Source: Bacteroidota bacterium
GTDB lineage: Bacteria; Bacteroidota; Bacteroidia; UBA7662; CANHCV01
Length of the DNA: 64,000 nt
NCBI GenBank assembly: GCA_947501265.1
Contig: CANMVY010000007.1
Coordinates: forward strand, 41,416 to 105,415
Direction of reading: 5' to 3'
Below, one piece after another: positions 54,530 through 63,430 of this stretch. A program made the position numbers and the translations under genes. Within the stretch, counting starts at the first letter, position 1; each line of letters begins with the position of its first letter. The notes under the pieces were generated by a model. It was not told the DNA's origin and searched no databases. It saw nothing but the letters and a program-made list of their open reading frames with translations.

Positions 54530-55804
54530 GTGTTGAAAGGAAAAGGAAAAAACTTTGTTCGAGCATTAAGCTGGTCGGTGCTCCAATCTGCAATGAAAGT
54601 GGTGGGCAATTTTACCATGGGAAAATTGGTGGCATTGTGGTTTGGTCCAGCAGGTTTGGCCATGGTAGGACAGTTCCAGAATTTATTTTTCCTTCAACAA
54701 AGCGCCACGGGTGGTGCCGTTCAAAATGGAGTGATTCAAGGGGTGGCGCATTCGGAATCCGACCACGATCAACAGCGATTGGTGATCGAGTCGGGGGCGG
54801 CCATTACGTTTTTACTCACGCTTCTTTTTTCGGGGATTTGGATTTTTGGTTCGGTTTGGATTCGAGGTCACTGGTTGGCCGATGATTTTCCTCCTTTGGT
54901 GTATTACTTTTTGCCCGTTTCTTTGATTTTTTCATCTGTTTTTTTTCTGGTTTCCGGTTACTTCTCCGCCCTTAAAAACTATAAAAGCAACGCCTGGATA
55001 AACATCATTCAAACGGTTTCAACGGTGGCGTTGTTCGCTCTTTTTGGAAAGATTTGGGGAATTTACGGCGCTTGTTTCGGATTGTTATTGGGCCAAATCC
55101 CAGCCGTACTTTGGGGTTTTCGGGCGTTCAAAAAGTTTTTTTCGGTTCGACTTTCTCTCCGTTGGCCCAAAAAGCAAGAAAACGGAATGTGGAATTTTGC
55201 ATTATTGGCCTTGTACAGTGCCATCGCAACCCAACTCAACCAGCTCCTCATTCGAACCCACCTCACCGATCAATTCTCTGAAGTTCAGGCCGGATATTGG
55301 GAAGCGCTGCAGCGTATTTCGAACTTATGGGTTCCCGTGGTTTCGGTATTATTCACTTCTTTATTTCTTCCAAGATTAACCCAACGAAAGCTGCGAAGTG
55401 AATTCATGAAAGATACTTTTCTAACCGTTCTTGCGGCTGGAGGATTAGTTTTTCTGTTTTCGGTTACGGTTTTTGGAATCAAGGAATGGTTAATGGAATG
55501 GTTGTTCTCCAAGGAGTTTACTTCAGCCAAAGACATGATGGGATTGCATTTGATGGGCGATGTGTTAAAAGCCATGACTTGGTCCTTTGCTTATGCCTTG
55601 CTTTCTCGAAAAAAGAGCATCGCACTTTTAATCATTGATTTGCTGTTCAATGTTTTGTACTATGGATTAGTGGTTTTCTTGTCGAAACAAGGCGATTGGA
55701 CCGGCGCAATTTTGGCGTATCCTTTGGCCATGGTGGTGAATTTGTGTGCAACCATCGGCTTTTGGGCCGTAATTTTGACGAAGCAACCGATTTCTCATGA
55801 GTGA
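54530..55804 (+). CDS. polysaccharide flippase (Wzx/O-antigen translocase type)
   Basis: A 424-aa integral membrane protein with about 12 helices, in the MOP flippase superfamily, expected to move lipid-linked glycans across the inner membrane. The start (ALSWSVLQSAMKVVGNF) and the segment LVALWFGPAGLAMVGQFQN are typical of O-antigen translocases. A TTG right after the GTG is the alternative start. It overlaps the methyltransferase gene by 8 bp. Confidence 0.88.
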   Translation: MLKGKGKNFVRALSWSVLQSAMKVVGNFTMGKLVALWFGPAGLAMVGQFQNLFFLQQSATGGAVQNGVIQGVAHSESDHDQQRLVIESGAAITFLLTLLFSGIWIFGSVWIRGHWLADDFPPLVYYFLPVSLIFSSVFFLVSGYFSALKNYKSNAWINIIQTVSTVALFALFGKIWGIYGACFGLLLGQIPAVLWGFRAFKKFFSVRLSLRWPKKQENGMWNFALLALYSAIATQLNQLLIRTHLTDQFSEVQAGYWEALQRISNLWVPVVSVLFTSLFLPRLTQRKLRSEFMKDTFLTVLAAGGLVFLFSVTVFGIKEWLMEWLFSKEFTSAKDMMGLHLMGDVLKAMTWSFAYALLSRKKSIALLIIDLLFNVLYYGLVVFLSKQGDWTGAILAYPLAMVVNLCATIGFWAVILTKQPISHE

Positions 55805-56459
55805 TTATCAAAACAAACCGGAAGATTATTACGTGCATGCCCGTGTGGATGTTCTCCAACTTTTGAAGGGAAAGTCCAATTGTTCAATTTTGGAACTCGG
55901 TGCCGGTGGAGGTTATACCTTGGCCGAAGCAAAACGCTTGGGTATCGCATCTTACGTTGCCGGTGTTGAACTATTCCCCTTGGAAGGAACCCTGCAAAAG
56001 GAACCCATTTTAGACGAATTTCATCATGCCGACTTAAATCTGGATGTTTTGGATTTGAACCAAAAATCCTTCGATGTTTTAATTTGTCCGGATGTTTTGG
56101 AACACCTGGTCGATCCGTGGTCGGTTTTAGAAAAATGGAGTAAATACTTAAAAAAGGACGGCCTCCTCATTATTTCCATTCCCAACATCCGAGAAATGTC
56201 GGTGATGTGGAAAATATTTGGGCAAGGAGATTTTGGCTACACCTCCGATGGGATTTTGGATCGAACTCACTTGCGTTTTTTTGCCAAGAAAAATTTGTTT
56301 CACCTTCCGAGTCACCAACAATTTCACCGCATCGAGGTGAAAGCTGCCATGCACTTTCAGAACGGAAGTCGATGGAGGAAGTGGGCGAATCGCCTAACAT
56401 TTGGAATTTTCGAATCGTTTTTTACCCACCAATGGTTTGTAACGGCCATTAAAAAATGA
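55797..56459 (+). CDS. class I SAM-dependent methyltransferase
   Basis: A 220-aa methyltransferase with SAM motif ILELGAGGGYTL, then the post-motif DVLICPDVLEHLVDPWSVLE, as in UbiE/Methyltransf_11-23 types. The setting between flippase and glycosyltransferase suggests glycan or lipid-glycan methylation. Both ends overlap their neighbours (8 and 4 bp). Confidence 0.88.
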   Translation: MSDYQNKPEDYYVHARVDVLQLLKGKSNCSILELGAGGGYTLAEAKRLGIASYVAGVELFPLEGTLQKEPILDEFHHADLNLDVLDLNQKSFDVLICPDVLEHLVDPWSVLEKWSKYLKKDGLLIISIPNIREMSVMWKIFGQGDFGYTSDGILDRTHLRFFAKKNLFHLPSHQQFHRIEVKAAMHFQNGSRWRKWANRLTFGIFESFFTHQWFVTAIKK

Positions 56460-57319
56460 GTCATTTTCCCACCATAGGGATCGTTGTTATTCATTTTTCG
56501 GGAATTGAACTCACCAAAAAATGTTTGGAACACGTTGCTCAACTCACCGGGGTTAATATCCGTTTGGCTTTGGTTGATAATGGAGAATTCGGTGATGCTC
56601 CACCAATACCATCGTCAATTCAAGGGAAAGTCATTCGAATTGAAAACCACGGGTTTTCACACGCCAACAATGCAGGTTTTCAATGGCTCAAAGAGCAAGC
56701 CGTGGATGCCGTTTGGCTTTTGAACAACGATGCTTTTCCCGAACCACGTGCACTTGAAAATTTGATTTCCGATTCGCAGGCGTTGAATTCTTCCTATCCA
56801 GTGGCTGCCGGATCGTTGCTGTTGAATGAAAATGGAAGCATTCAGGCCCGAGGCGGGGTTTGGTTCCCTGCAAAAGGAACTGGTTTACAAGTTGTTTCCG
56901 GTCAACCTGCCCATGGAATTCCGTACCCCGCTGGAGCGGTTCTGTTGCTGAATCGGCCGGCCTTAGATTCCTTGGATTGGAAGATGGACGAACGGTATTT
57001 TCTCTATTTCGAGGAGTTGGATTTGGTTCTCCGCTTGTCGAAAATACCTGGTTTCAAAGTCCTTTGGTCGGAAACGTCCAAAGTGACTCATTTAGAAGGA
57101 GCCAGTGCCGGAAGCGGCCATGCCCACCACGATCGAAGTGCCTTCAGTGAATATCATTTCCACCGAAGCAAGCGATTGTTTTATGAAAAGAATTTCCCGG
57201 ATTTATTGGGGAAAATCGTTTTTCTACAGGTTGCAGTGGTTGGAAAACGGCTGTTGAAGGGCGATTTAAAACGGGCCGTAGCTGCGTGGAGGGGTTTCTT
57301 TAAAAAACCGATGGATTGA
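56456..57319 (+). CDS. family 2 glycosyltransferase
   Basis: A 287-aa GT2 of the rhamnosyltransferase-like group. GIVVIHFSGIELTKKCLEHV opens the GT-A domain; HGFSHANNAGFQW and the metal site WLLNNDAFPE follow, with FLYFEELDLVLRL as the acceptor-side motif. It adds a sugar to the glycan handled by the flippase; donor unknown. ATGA overlap with the methyltransferase. Confidence 0.92.
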   Translation: MSHFPTIGIVVIHFSGIELTKKCLEHVAQLTGVNIRLALVDNGEFGDAPPIPSSIQGKVIRIENHGFSHANNAGFQWLKEQAVDAVWLLNNDAFPEPRALENLISDSQALNSSYPVAAGSLLLNENGSIQARGGVWFPAKGTGLQVVSGQPAHGIPYPAGAVLLLNRPALDSLDWKMDERYFLYFEELDLVLRLSKIPGFKVLWSETSKVTHLEGASAGSGHAHHDRSAFSEYHFHRSKRLFYEKNFPDLLGKIVFLQVAVVGKRLLKGDLKRAVAAWRGFFKKPMD

Positions 57320-57384
57320 AATGTTTCCCTTTTCCTTCCTAACGGTTTCTCCGATTTTCGATAAGCTTTGGAGACCTTTATTCG

Positions 57385-57576
57385 TTAATTTGGTTGATCT
57401 GTTTTTTCTAGGACATCGTTGATTTCTTTTTCGGCGTTCCGGAGTTTAGTCTTGCAAATTTCGACCAATTCGTTGGCTCTTTTTACCTTGTCGGCCAGGT
57501 CGTCGATGGAAATTTCTCCTTGCTCCATCCCTTTTACCAACTGTTGGAGTTCTTCAAATGCTTCTGCAAATTTCAT
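57385..57576 (-). CDS. xseB: exodeoxyribonuclease VII small subunit
   Basis: A 63-aa helical protein. KFAEAFEELQQLVKGMEQGE and the coiled-coil KVKRANELVEICKTKL match XseB. It starts 2 nt after the xseA stop, and the two make ExoVII, which degrades single-stranded DNA. Confidence 0.93.
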   Translation of the reverse strand: MKFAEAFEELQQLVKGMEQGEISIDDLADKVKRANELVEICKTKLRNAEKEINDVLEKTDQPN

Positions 57577-57578
57577 GG

Positions 57579-58883
57579 TTAATTGTTTTCTATTTTACTG
57601 CTGATGATCCCATTCAAAACTTCCGTTTTGATGAGATCACCGGTTTTTACTTGATCAATATGGGTGACTGATTTTCCGTTCAAACGAGTAATGGAATATC
57701 CGCGTTTTAGGACATGAACGGGACTGAGGATTTGAGTTTTTTGATCCAACATTTCAAGTTGTTGCTGGGCTTTTTGCCATTGATTTTGGCTGAAATTCTT
57801 CAATTGAACTAATTCTTGCGCAACTGCAAAGTCCAATCCCTGAATTTTTCCCAACGCAAGAATACTGGCCTTCTGCTGCAATTGTTGAAGTGAAAATGCT
57901 TTGTTCTGAATCTGAAATTGCATGGTATTTCGGAACAAACGACTGCTAGAATCGAGTTGATGATTCGATTCCTTCAATTTCTGAAGGGTTAAATGATGGA
58001 ATCGTTGAAGCATGGATTCCATTGGCTGTTCGAAATTCCGAAATTTTTGTAAGAGTAGTTCGGCTAATTTGGTGGGGGTGATGGCATTGGTATGTGAAAC
58101 CATCTCACTTACCGTTTCATTTGTGGAATGCCCAATGCCGGTGAGCACAGGAATGGGAAAGTTTGCGATGGATTTGCACAATTCCAAATGGTTGTAACAG
58201 CTCAATCCAACATCTCCACCGCCCCCGCGAATGATGGCTACTGCATCAAATTTTTCAGCGGTGGACGCCACTTTTTTCAATTGTTCCTGAATTTCAATCG
58301 GGGCTTTGTCGCCCTGTAATACGGCTGGGAACAATTGAATGGCAAAATCGTATCCTTCTTTGTTATTTCGAATGACATCGATAAAATCCGACCATCCTTT
58401 GCTGGTTTCTACGGAAATAACAGCAATTCGTTGGGGAATCAACGCCATGGGAAGCTGTTTGTTCCGGTCGTAAATTCCTAGCTTCTTCAATTCTGCAATC
58501 GATTCCATTTTCTCTCGTTCCAAATCACCCAACGTCAACATGGGGTCGATATCTAAAATGGTAAGAGAGAGTCCGTAAGCGGGAGAATAGGTAATTTTCG
58601 CCTCCAACAGAACCTTGATTCCATCTTTGAGCGGTTCTTTTATTTGGGAAATGAATTTGTTTTGAATCCGCTCAAAATCTGCCTTCCAAATGATGGAGCG
58701 CATTTCAGCAACTACCCGGCCCTCCGTTTTTTCCACCAATTCCGGGTACACATGGCCGGAATGGGAATAAAAGTTCAATTTGTTGATTTCGGCTTTGATC
58801 CAGTAGGAGGAGGAATAACGTTCAGAAATGGTTTTCTGAATGCTTTGAGCCACTTGAAGGAGTGAAAAGACCTTGCGTTCCAT
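57579..58883 (-). CDS. xseA: exodeoxyribonuclease VII large subunit
   Basis: A 434-aa catalytic subunit. It has an OB-fold N terminus (SSYWIKAEINKLNFYSHSGH), then the core AVIRGGGGDVGLSCYNHLEL-like block (seen as AIIRGGGGDVGLSCYNH), ALTGIGHSTNET-like (VLTGIGHSTNETVSEM) and TPTKLAELL. A C-terminal helical region and the ending RGYSITRLNGKSV complete it. ATG 58883 is preferred; a GTG at 58889 is also possible, both just after the methyltransferase stop. Confidence 0.96.
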   Translation of the reverse strand: MERKVFSLLQVAQSIQKTISERYSSSYWIKAEINKLNFYSHSGHVYPELVEKTEGRVVAEMRSIIWKADFERIQNKFISQIKEPLKDGIKVLLEAKITYSPAYGLSLTILDIDPMLTLGDLEREKMESIAELKKLGIYDRNKQLPMALIPQRIAVISVETSKGWSDFIDVIRNNKEGYDFAIQLFPAVLQGDKAPIEIQEQLKKVASTAEKFDAVAIIRGGGGDVGLSCYNHLELCKSIANFPIPVLTGIGHSTNETVSEMVSHTNAITPTKLAELLLQKFRNFEQPMESMLQRFHHLTLQKLKESNHQLDSSSRLFRNTMQFQIQNKAFSLQQLQQKASILALGKIQGLDFAVAQELVQLKNFSQNQWQKAQQQLEMLDQKTQILSPVHVLKRGYSITRLNGKSVTHIDQVKTGDLIKTEVLNGIISSKIENN

Positions 58884-58892
58884 CGCCACGAT

Positions 58893-59702
58893 TTATTTCT
58901 TGCCCAGCAGGTAGTAACAACTTGTGGTCATAAAATCGCGCAAAATGGGAATCGCAGTGAGGGGCTTCCACAAAATGCGGGTTTTTAATCCGAATTTATC
59001 TTCATAAATGGGATTAATGAAGTAGAATTTGGAAGCCACCAATCTCAATTGAGCGGGCTTCAGGTATCCATTCATTTGGTTAATCGTTACGCGCAAATCG
59101 TGAATTTCTAATAACTCTTCCTGCATGGACGGAGTTTCGTCGAACTTTTTCAAGAACCAACCATACACACCTCTAGGAAGAAGGTGAATCCACGGAAGTT
59201 TTTTCAACCACTTGTTTTTTGCAATTTGTTGATGTCCGCCAAACGGCATGTAATACGGTGGCCATCCGATGAAAATCAATCCGTTTGGAGAAAGGTAATT
59301 CCGCATGTTTTGAAGGGCTTCCAATTTTGAAGGGATGTGTTCGATCACATCTTTAAGAATAATCAAATCGAATTTTCCTTGGAATTTATTCGACCATTCC
59401 GGATCGAAGATATTACCGCAGAAAAGCTCCATATTTCCTTGGTCGATCCAGGTTTTCATGATGGATTTTCCATGTTCAATTTTATTGCATTCCAAATCCA
59501 TTCCAATGCAGTGGGCGCCCTTTTCTGCGAATGGTTGAAGATTTCCGCCTTCGCCGCAGCCCAATTCCAAAATTTTCAAATCGGAAATTTGCGTTTTGCC
59601 ACCGGGTTGGTGGTTCATGATAAATGGAAGCGAACTTTTGCGAGTATTGTTCACCAATAGCTCGAGGTATTTCTGAGGGTCGGTATGAAATTCGTACGGC
59701 AT
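58893..59702 (-). CDS. class I SAM-dependent methyltransferase
   Basis: A 269-aa methyltransferase with SAM motif ILELGCGEGGNLQPFAEKGA and FDLIILKDVIEHIPSKLEAL. The substrate is unknown; the remainder (RVTINQMNGYLKPAQLR) is not a familiar specificity domain. It sits in an operon with a hydrolase lipoprotein and xseAB; the gene starts 1 nt after the hydrolase stop. Confidence 0.85.
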   Translation of the reverse strand: MPYEFHTDPQKYLELLVNNTRKSSLPFIMNHQPGGKTQISDLKILELGCGEGGNLQPFAEKGAHCIGMDLECNKIEHGKSIMKTWIDQGNMELFCGNIFDPEWSNKFQGKFDLIILKDVIEHIPSKLEALQNMRNYLSPNGLIFIGWPPYYMPFGGHQQIAKNKWLKKLPWIHLLPRGVYGWFLKKFDETPSMQEELLEIHDLRVTINQMNGYLKPAQLRLVASKFYFINPIYEDKFGLKTRILWKPLTAIPILRDFMTTSCYYLLGKK

Positions 59703-59703
59703 G

Positions 59704-60588
59704 TTACTTTTCGATGAAATTTAATAGGGTATCGCAATAGGATTTAACGCCCATGATGTAAGGAACCGTTTCGTGTCCAGCGCCGATAACGGGAACTGCT
59801 TTTCCTCCGGTTCCCCTGTAGTTTTTCCAAACCACTTCTCCATGGGTTTTGTAACTCAGGTAATTATCGGCCGTTCCATGGATCCACATTAACGGTTGTT
59901 TGATGGATTTCACTTGTTCGGCATTGTTCAATTTGGAATCGCCAAAAAAGGATGCCGGCATGTTCAAACCACTTCCATCATTGGCCATCACGTCGGTGCC
60001 GGCAAAGGGCGCCTCTAAAATTACTTTTTGTGGCGTAAGAGGCGAACAAGAGCAGTGAGCCAATTTGCACGCAGGAGCTGTTCCTAAACTGAATCCATAG
60101 AAAATGGTTCGTCGATTGGTTAAACCCCGGTCGGACAACCATTGCAAGCAGGCTTTTACATCCGCATACATGTTCTCTTCGGTTGGATTTCCTGTTGATT
60201 TTCCATAACTGCGGTAATCCATCATCAATACGCCGTACCGATGCTTGTGCCCCAAATTGGCCAACATTTTGGTTCTTTGGTAGTAGTAATCCATGTTGCT
60301 TGCGTTGCCGTGGGTGTAAACAATCACGGTATCTTCATCAATTCGAGAGGTGTCTCCCAAATAAACGGCATATATGGTTGCGGTATCTCCCAAATTATCG
60401 CTCTTCAGCGAAAAAAGATATCGATTTTCAGGGGCAATGTCATAAGTAGAATCCAGTTTGTAATAAGCATCGATAGGAGCGTTATCCCACAAATACTCCT
60501 CGCAAGCAAGATTATTGAAAACATTTCGGTCCATGCGCAAGCAAGAAGTTGTTGCGAGGAAAAACAAGGCAATGGCTATAATTTTCAT
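59704..60588 (-). CDS. alpha/beta hydrolase lipoprotein
   Basis: A 294-aa protein with a lipobox (TTSC, Cys16) and an alpha/beta hydrolase fold of the BEM46/ABHD13 type. VIVYTHGNASNMDYYY carries the HGN oxyanion motif; FYGFSLGTAPACKLA is the nucleophile elbow (Gly-Phe-Ser-Leu-Gly). WIHGTADNYL (Asp) and AGHETV (His) complete the triad. The ATG at 60588 gives the lipoprotein signal and overlaps the upstream stop as ATGA; a longer upstream reading is rejected. Confidence 0.85.
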   Translation of the reverse strand: MKIIAIALFFLATTSCLRMDRNVFNNLACEEYLWDNAPIDAYYKLDSTYDIAPENRYLFSLKSDNLGDTATIYAVYLGDTSRIDEDTVIVYTHGNASNMDYYYQRTKMLANLGHKHRYGVLMMDYRSYGKSTGNPTEENMYADVKACLQWLSDRGLTNRRTIFYGFSLGTAPACKLAHCSCSPLTPQKVILEAPFAGTDVMANDGSGLNMPASFFGDSKLNNAEQVKSIKQPLMWIHGTADNYLSYKTHGEVVWKNYRGTGGKAVPVIGAGHETVPYIMGVKSYCDTLLNFIEK

Positions 60589-61250
60589 GATTTTTTGCAA
60601 AGGGTTTTGGTGGCAGACAGATAAATTCCGGCGGCTCCTTTGTTGAAAGGCGTGGCATAATAAACCACCTTGCCGCCGTTTTCGAGGTTCATGCCCATGT
60701 ATCGAAAGTCTAAACCAAAGTTCCAAGAATGATGCGGCAGTCGAGCCCCAACAGTAATGTAGGGCAGCCATCGGTTATTCTGGGGCTCGTTAAAAGAACG
60801 GGTCGAAGACAACTCCCACCACGATCCTGGAGAAAAAAACAAGGTCGACTTTTTTACTTTCCAATAGGCCGTGAGTTGAGTCTCTGGCCACAAACGAAAA
60901 TCAGGATGGTACATTGCCTTCATCGCATTGAATTGAAGTGAACCTGTTAATCCTGGACGATAGCCCGCCGGCGTAAGAAAACCACGGTGAATTCCCAAAT
61001 CCACTTGCCAATTCTGGAATGCCATGGAAGTAAAATGAACACCAGCAGAAATCGTGGTTTTGTCGTTTAAACCGTGTTGAACAGCAAGGGAAGTACTAGG
61101 AATGGGAATGGTTAATCCAGCAAATTCAATGATAGGGCCACCGAAGTGTCCCTGGATTTTGGTTTCACCTTTGGAAAGCGGTTCTACTACTCGGGTTGGA
61201 GTGCAACCGATCCAAAGGAAAGCCAGTAAAAAAATGGAGGCGTATTTCAT
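60585..61250 (-). CDS. lipoprotein, probable outer-membrane barrel-like
   Basis: A 221-aa protein with lipobox (LWIGC, Cys15). The rest shows barrel-like alternating strands (TISAGVHFTSMAFQNWQVDL, LPYITVGARLPHHSWNFGLD, AAGIYLSATK). No family recognised. It leads the operon with the hydrolase lipoprotein. A near-consensus TACCTTAG lies 6 nt before the ATG. Confidence 0.7.
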   Translation of the reverse strand: MKYASIFLLAFLWIGCTPTRVVEPLSKGETKIQGHFGGPIIEFAGLTIPIPSTSLAVQHGLNDKTTISAGVHFTSMAFQNWQVDLGIHRGFLTPAGYRPGLTGSLQFNAMKAMYHPDFRLWPETQLTAYWKVKKSTLFFSPGSWWELSSTRSFNEPQNNRWLPYITVGARLPHHSWNFGLDFRYMGMNLENGGKVVYYATPFNKGAAGIYLSATKTLCKKS

Positions 61251-61280
61251 ATCATGCTAAGGTAAGAAGAAAACAGGGCT

Positions 61281-61979
61281 TTAAAGCAAAAATGGATCAA
61301 CCATTTTTCGGTATTCCAAAGATTTGCCACCCGTTGCATCATGGACCAAAAGGACAGAAAGATGAAGTTCACAAGGTTTACGAACCCACTTCCAAAGTGT
61401 TCTTTTCGAAGATTGGGTAGTTTTGTTTTTTACTTCAATTTCTAACTCGCACCACCACCCAAATGTTCGCCCGGCTTGCCGAATCTCGGAAGAAGAAAGA
61501 CTGGGAAAAACCAAGAAAAAAACCGTGTTTTCGTGCGCCAATTGGGATGCACCCCGAAATAAATCCACCAATGAAAGACCCGATTGGTGGCGCGCTTGTT
61601 CCCGTTCTTTCTCATCAATTTGTCCGTTTGACTCGAAGTAGGGAGGATTGCTGATCATCACATCAAACTTTTCAAGCGAGTTGCCCGCAAATTCTTTGAA
61701 GTCGGCGCAAACCACTTGATGGTTGAAATTCCAAGGCATTTGTTCGCCGTTTTTTTTGCATTCTTGTGCCGCCAAGGGATCTTTTTCCAAAGAAGTTAAT
61801 CGCAAATTGGCGGCTTTTTGTGTGAGCATGAATCCCAAAATTCCACAACCGGCACCAATGTCCAACACCGATTCCCCCGATTGGGCTTCGGCCCAACTGC
61901 CCAGCAAAACCGAATCAAATCCAATCTTCATGGCTGATTCTCCATGTTCCAATCCAAATTGCTTGAACTCAAATCTCAT
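61281..61979 (-). CDS. trmN6: tRNA1(Val) (adenine(37)-N6)-methyltransferase
   Basis: A 232-aa YfiC/TrmN6-type methyltransferase for m6A37 of tRNA-Val. EHGESAMKIGFDSVLLGSWA is the typical start, the SAM motif is VLDIGAGCGILGFML, and the catalytic NPPY is in MISNPPYFES. The end RKMVDPFLL fits. ATGA overlap with the small upstream gene. Confidence 0.92.
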   Translation of the reverse strand: MRFEFKQFGLEHGESAMKIGFDSVLLGSWAEAQSGESVLDIGAGCGILGFMLTQKAANLRLTSLEKDPLAAQECKKNGEQMPWNFNHQVVCADFKEFAGNSLEKFDVMISNPPYFESNGQIDEKEREQARHQSGLSLVDLFRGASQLAHENTVFFLVFPSLSSSEIRQAGRTFGWWCELEIEVKNKTTQSSKRTLWKWVRKPCELHLSVLLVHDATGGKSLEYRKMVDPFLL

Positions 61980-62293
61980 GGATGCAAAATAAAACGCTTG
62001 TTTTTCAAAATCTTTCCAGCCACCAACATTGAGTCCTTCGCTTGAAGAAAAACCACCAACTGCGAATCTCGATGCCGTACAATTCGAATCATCATTTGCT
62101 CGAAAAAAGCATCTTCATTAAAAGCTACTTTGGCATCTATACGTGTACTTCCCGAAGGTATTTTCTTCGGATTAATCCAAACATGGGCCAAAATCTCCTT
62201 TTGTCGTTTTTGATTCACCAGGTGAATGATCACAAGTAAAACCAAAAAGAGAAAAAAAACGCCGGCTTTTTTCAACAAACTGAAAGGATTCAT
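61976..62293 (-). CDS. small single-pass membrane protein of unknown function
   Basis: A 105-aa protein with one membrane segment near the N terminus (KKAGVFFLFLVLLVIIHLV) followed by a basic patch (NQKRQK) and a soluble beta-rich domain. It precedes trmN6 with a 4-bp overlap. Not recognised. Confidence 0.65.
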   Translation of the reverse strand: MNPFSLLKKAGVFFLFLVLLVIIHLVNQKRQKEILAHVWINPKKIPSGSTRIDAKVAFNEDAFFEQMMIRIVRHRDSQLVVFLQAKDSMLVAGKILKNKRFILHP

Positions 62294-62326
62294 GTTTAGT
62301 TGGTTAAATTTAGGTTCGAATTTACA

Positions 62327-63430
62327 ATGAAAACTTCATACCGCCTTTTTTCCATTTTCGGTATTCCCATTTATTTGGGATGGACCGTTCTTCTTCTTCC
62401 TTTCATTTCTACTTTTTTCTTCTTTGATCCCGACCTCGAACAAGGGTGGTGGATTCCCGCTTTGGCATTTTCAACCATCATACCCTTATCGTTTGCTTGG
62501 CATGAATTCGGTCATGCGCTCATGGTTCGAAGGTTTAAAAAAACGGTCGATTTCATGGAACTTTCTGTTTTGGGTGGAACCACCAAATACAGCGAAGGCG
62601 ATTTATCTTCCAAACAATTATCTTGGGTTTACGCCATGGGATTGGTACATACGTTTACCATCTTGGCTTTGGCAAGCATTCCATACATGCTGAATTGGGT
62701 AGCTGTCCCTACCGAATTGAACGAAAAACAAACGTGGGAATTTTTCCTTCATCTTACTTTATTTGTCAATTCGTTTATTTTTCTTTTTAACCTCATCCCT
62801 GCGCAACCGTATGATTTAGGGAAAGTCGTTTTTTACGCAATGAAACATAAGAAAGATGAAGGTTTCGCCCAAAAATGGTCCATCCGATTGGGAACAATGG
62901 CTTCCATTTTCTTTGTTGGCCTCGGGTTTTACACCGGCACGTTTCTGTTTTTCTTCCTTTCGGCAATCCTGTTTTTTAATTCACGAGTGAAAATGCGGGT
63001 GATTCGACGCTCCGGTAACTTGGAACAAGCTTTTCAGGAATTTGAAGAAGAGAAAGTGAGAGAGAACGAAGGCGAAATAGCTGAAGATTTAATCCGCGAA
63101 CCTAAAGTTACCCTGTACACCAACGAATTCGTACTTCGCGTACAAGAATACATCCGCGACGCGGTGGAGGAGGTTTTCATTGTTCTCGACCCCTCAAATA
63201 AACCATTGGGATTTGTTCAAAAAAGCGGATTGCTTGATCCCGAACAAGTCAATCAACGCATCGAAACGCTGATGCAACCCTGGGCCGCTCCGTTGGAAGA
63301 ATCGTTCTTCCTTACCAAAGAATTCCTTGTTCAAGAATTTAACCGCATCAATGCGCCCGTTTTCCCAGTTATTCGAAATGGAAAAATGATAGGTGTTGTT
63401 TATCAAATCGATTTGAATGCCTCTTCTTGA
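62327..63430 (+). CDS. M50 family (site-2) zinc metalloprotease with degenerate CBS-like tail
   Basis: A 367-aa membrane protease. The zinc motif HEFGH is at 59-63 in the second hydrophobic region, and the second ligand motif reads NLIPAQPYDLGKV, where the usual DGG/DGR is DLGK; the Asp is kept. Residues 250-367 look like a pair of CBS-type units (EEVFIVLDPSNKPLGFVQKS, then VFPVIRNGKMIGVVYQID). The ATG at 62327 is preferred to upstream non-ATG starts. Its end overlaps the next gene by 14 bp. Confidence 0.87.
   Translation: MKTSYRLFSIFGIPIYLGWTVLLLPFISTFFFFDPDLEQGWWIPALAFSTIIPLSFAWHEFGHALMVRRFKKTVDFMELSVLGGTTKYSEGDLSSKQLSWVYAMGLVHTFTILALASIPYMLNWVAVPTELNEKQTWEFFLHLTLFVNSFIFLFNLIPAQPYDLGKVVFYAMKHKKDEGFAQKWSIRLGTMASIFFVGLGFYTGTFLFFFLSAILFFNSRVKMRVIRRSGNLEQAFQEFEEEKVRENEGEIAEDLIREPKVTLYTNEFVLRVQEYIRDAVEEVFIVLDPSNKPLGFVQKSGLLDPEQVNQRIETLMQPWAAPLEESFFLTKEFLVQEFNRINAPVFPVIRNGKMIGVVYQIDLNASS

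Noticed and set aside
60589..60771. N-terminal extension of the hydrolase lipoprotein
   Set aside because: It overlaps the upstream lipoprotein gene; the lipobox fits only the ATG at 60588.
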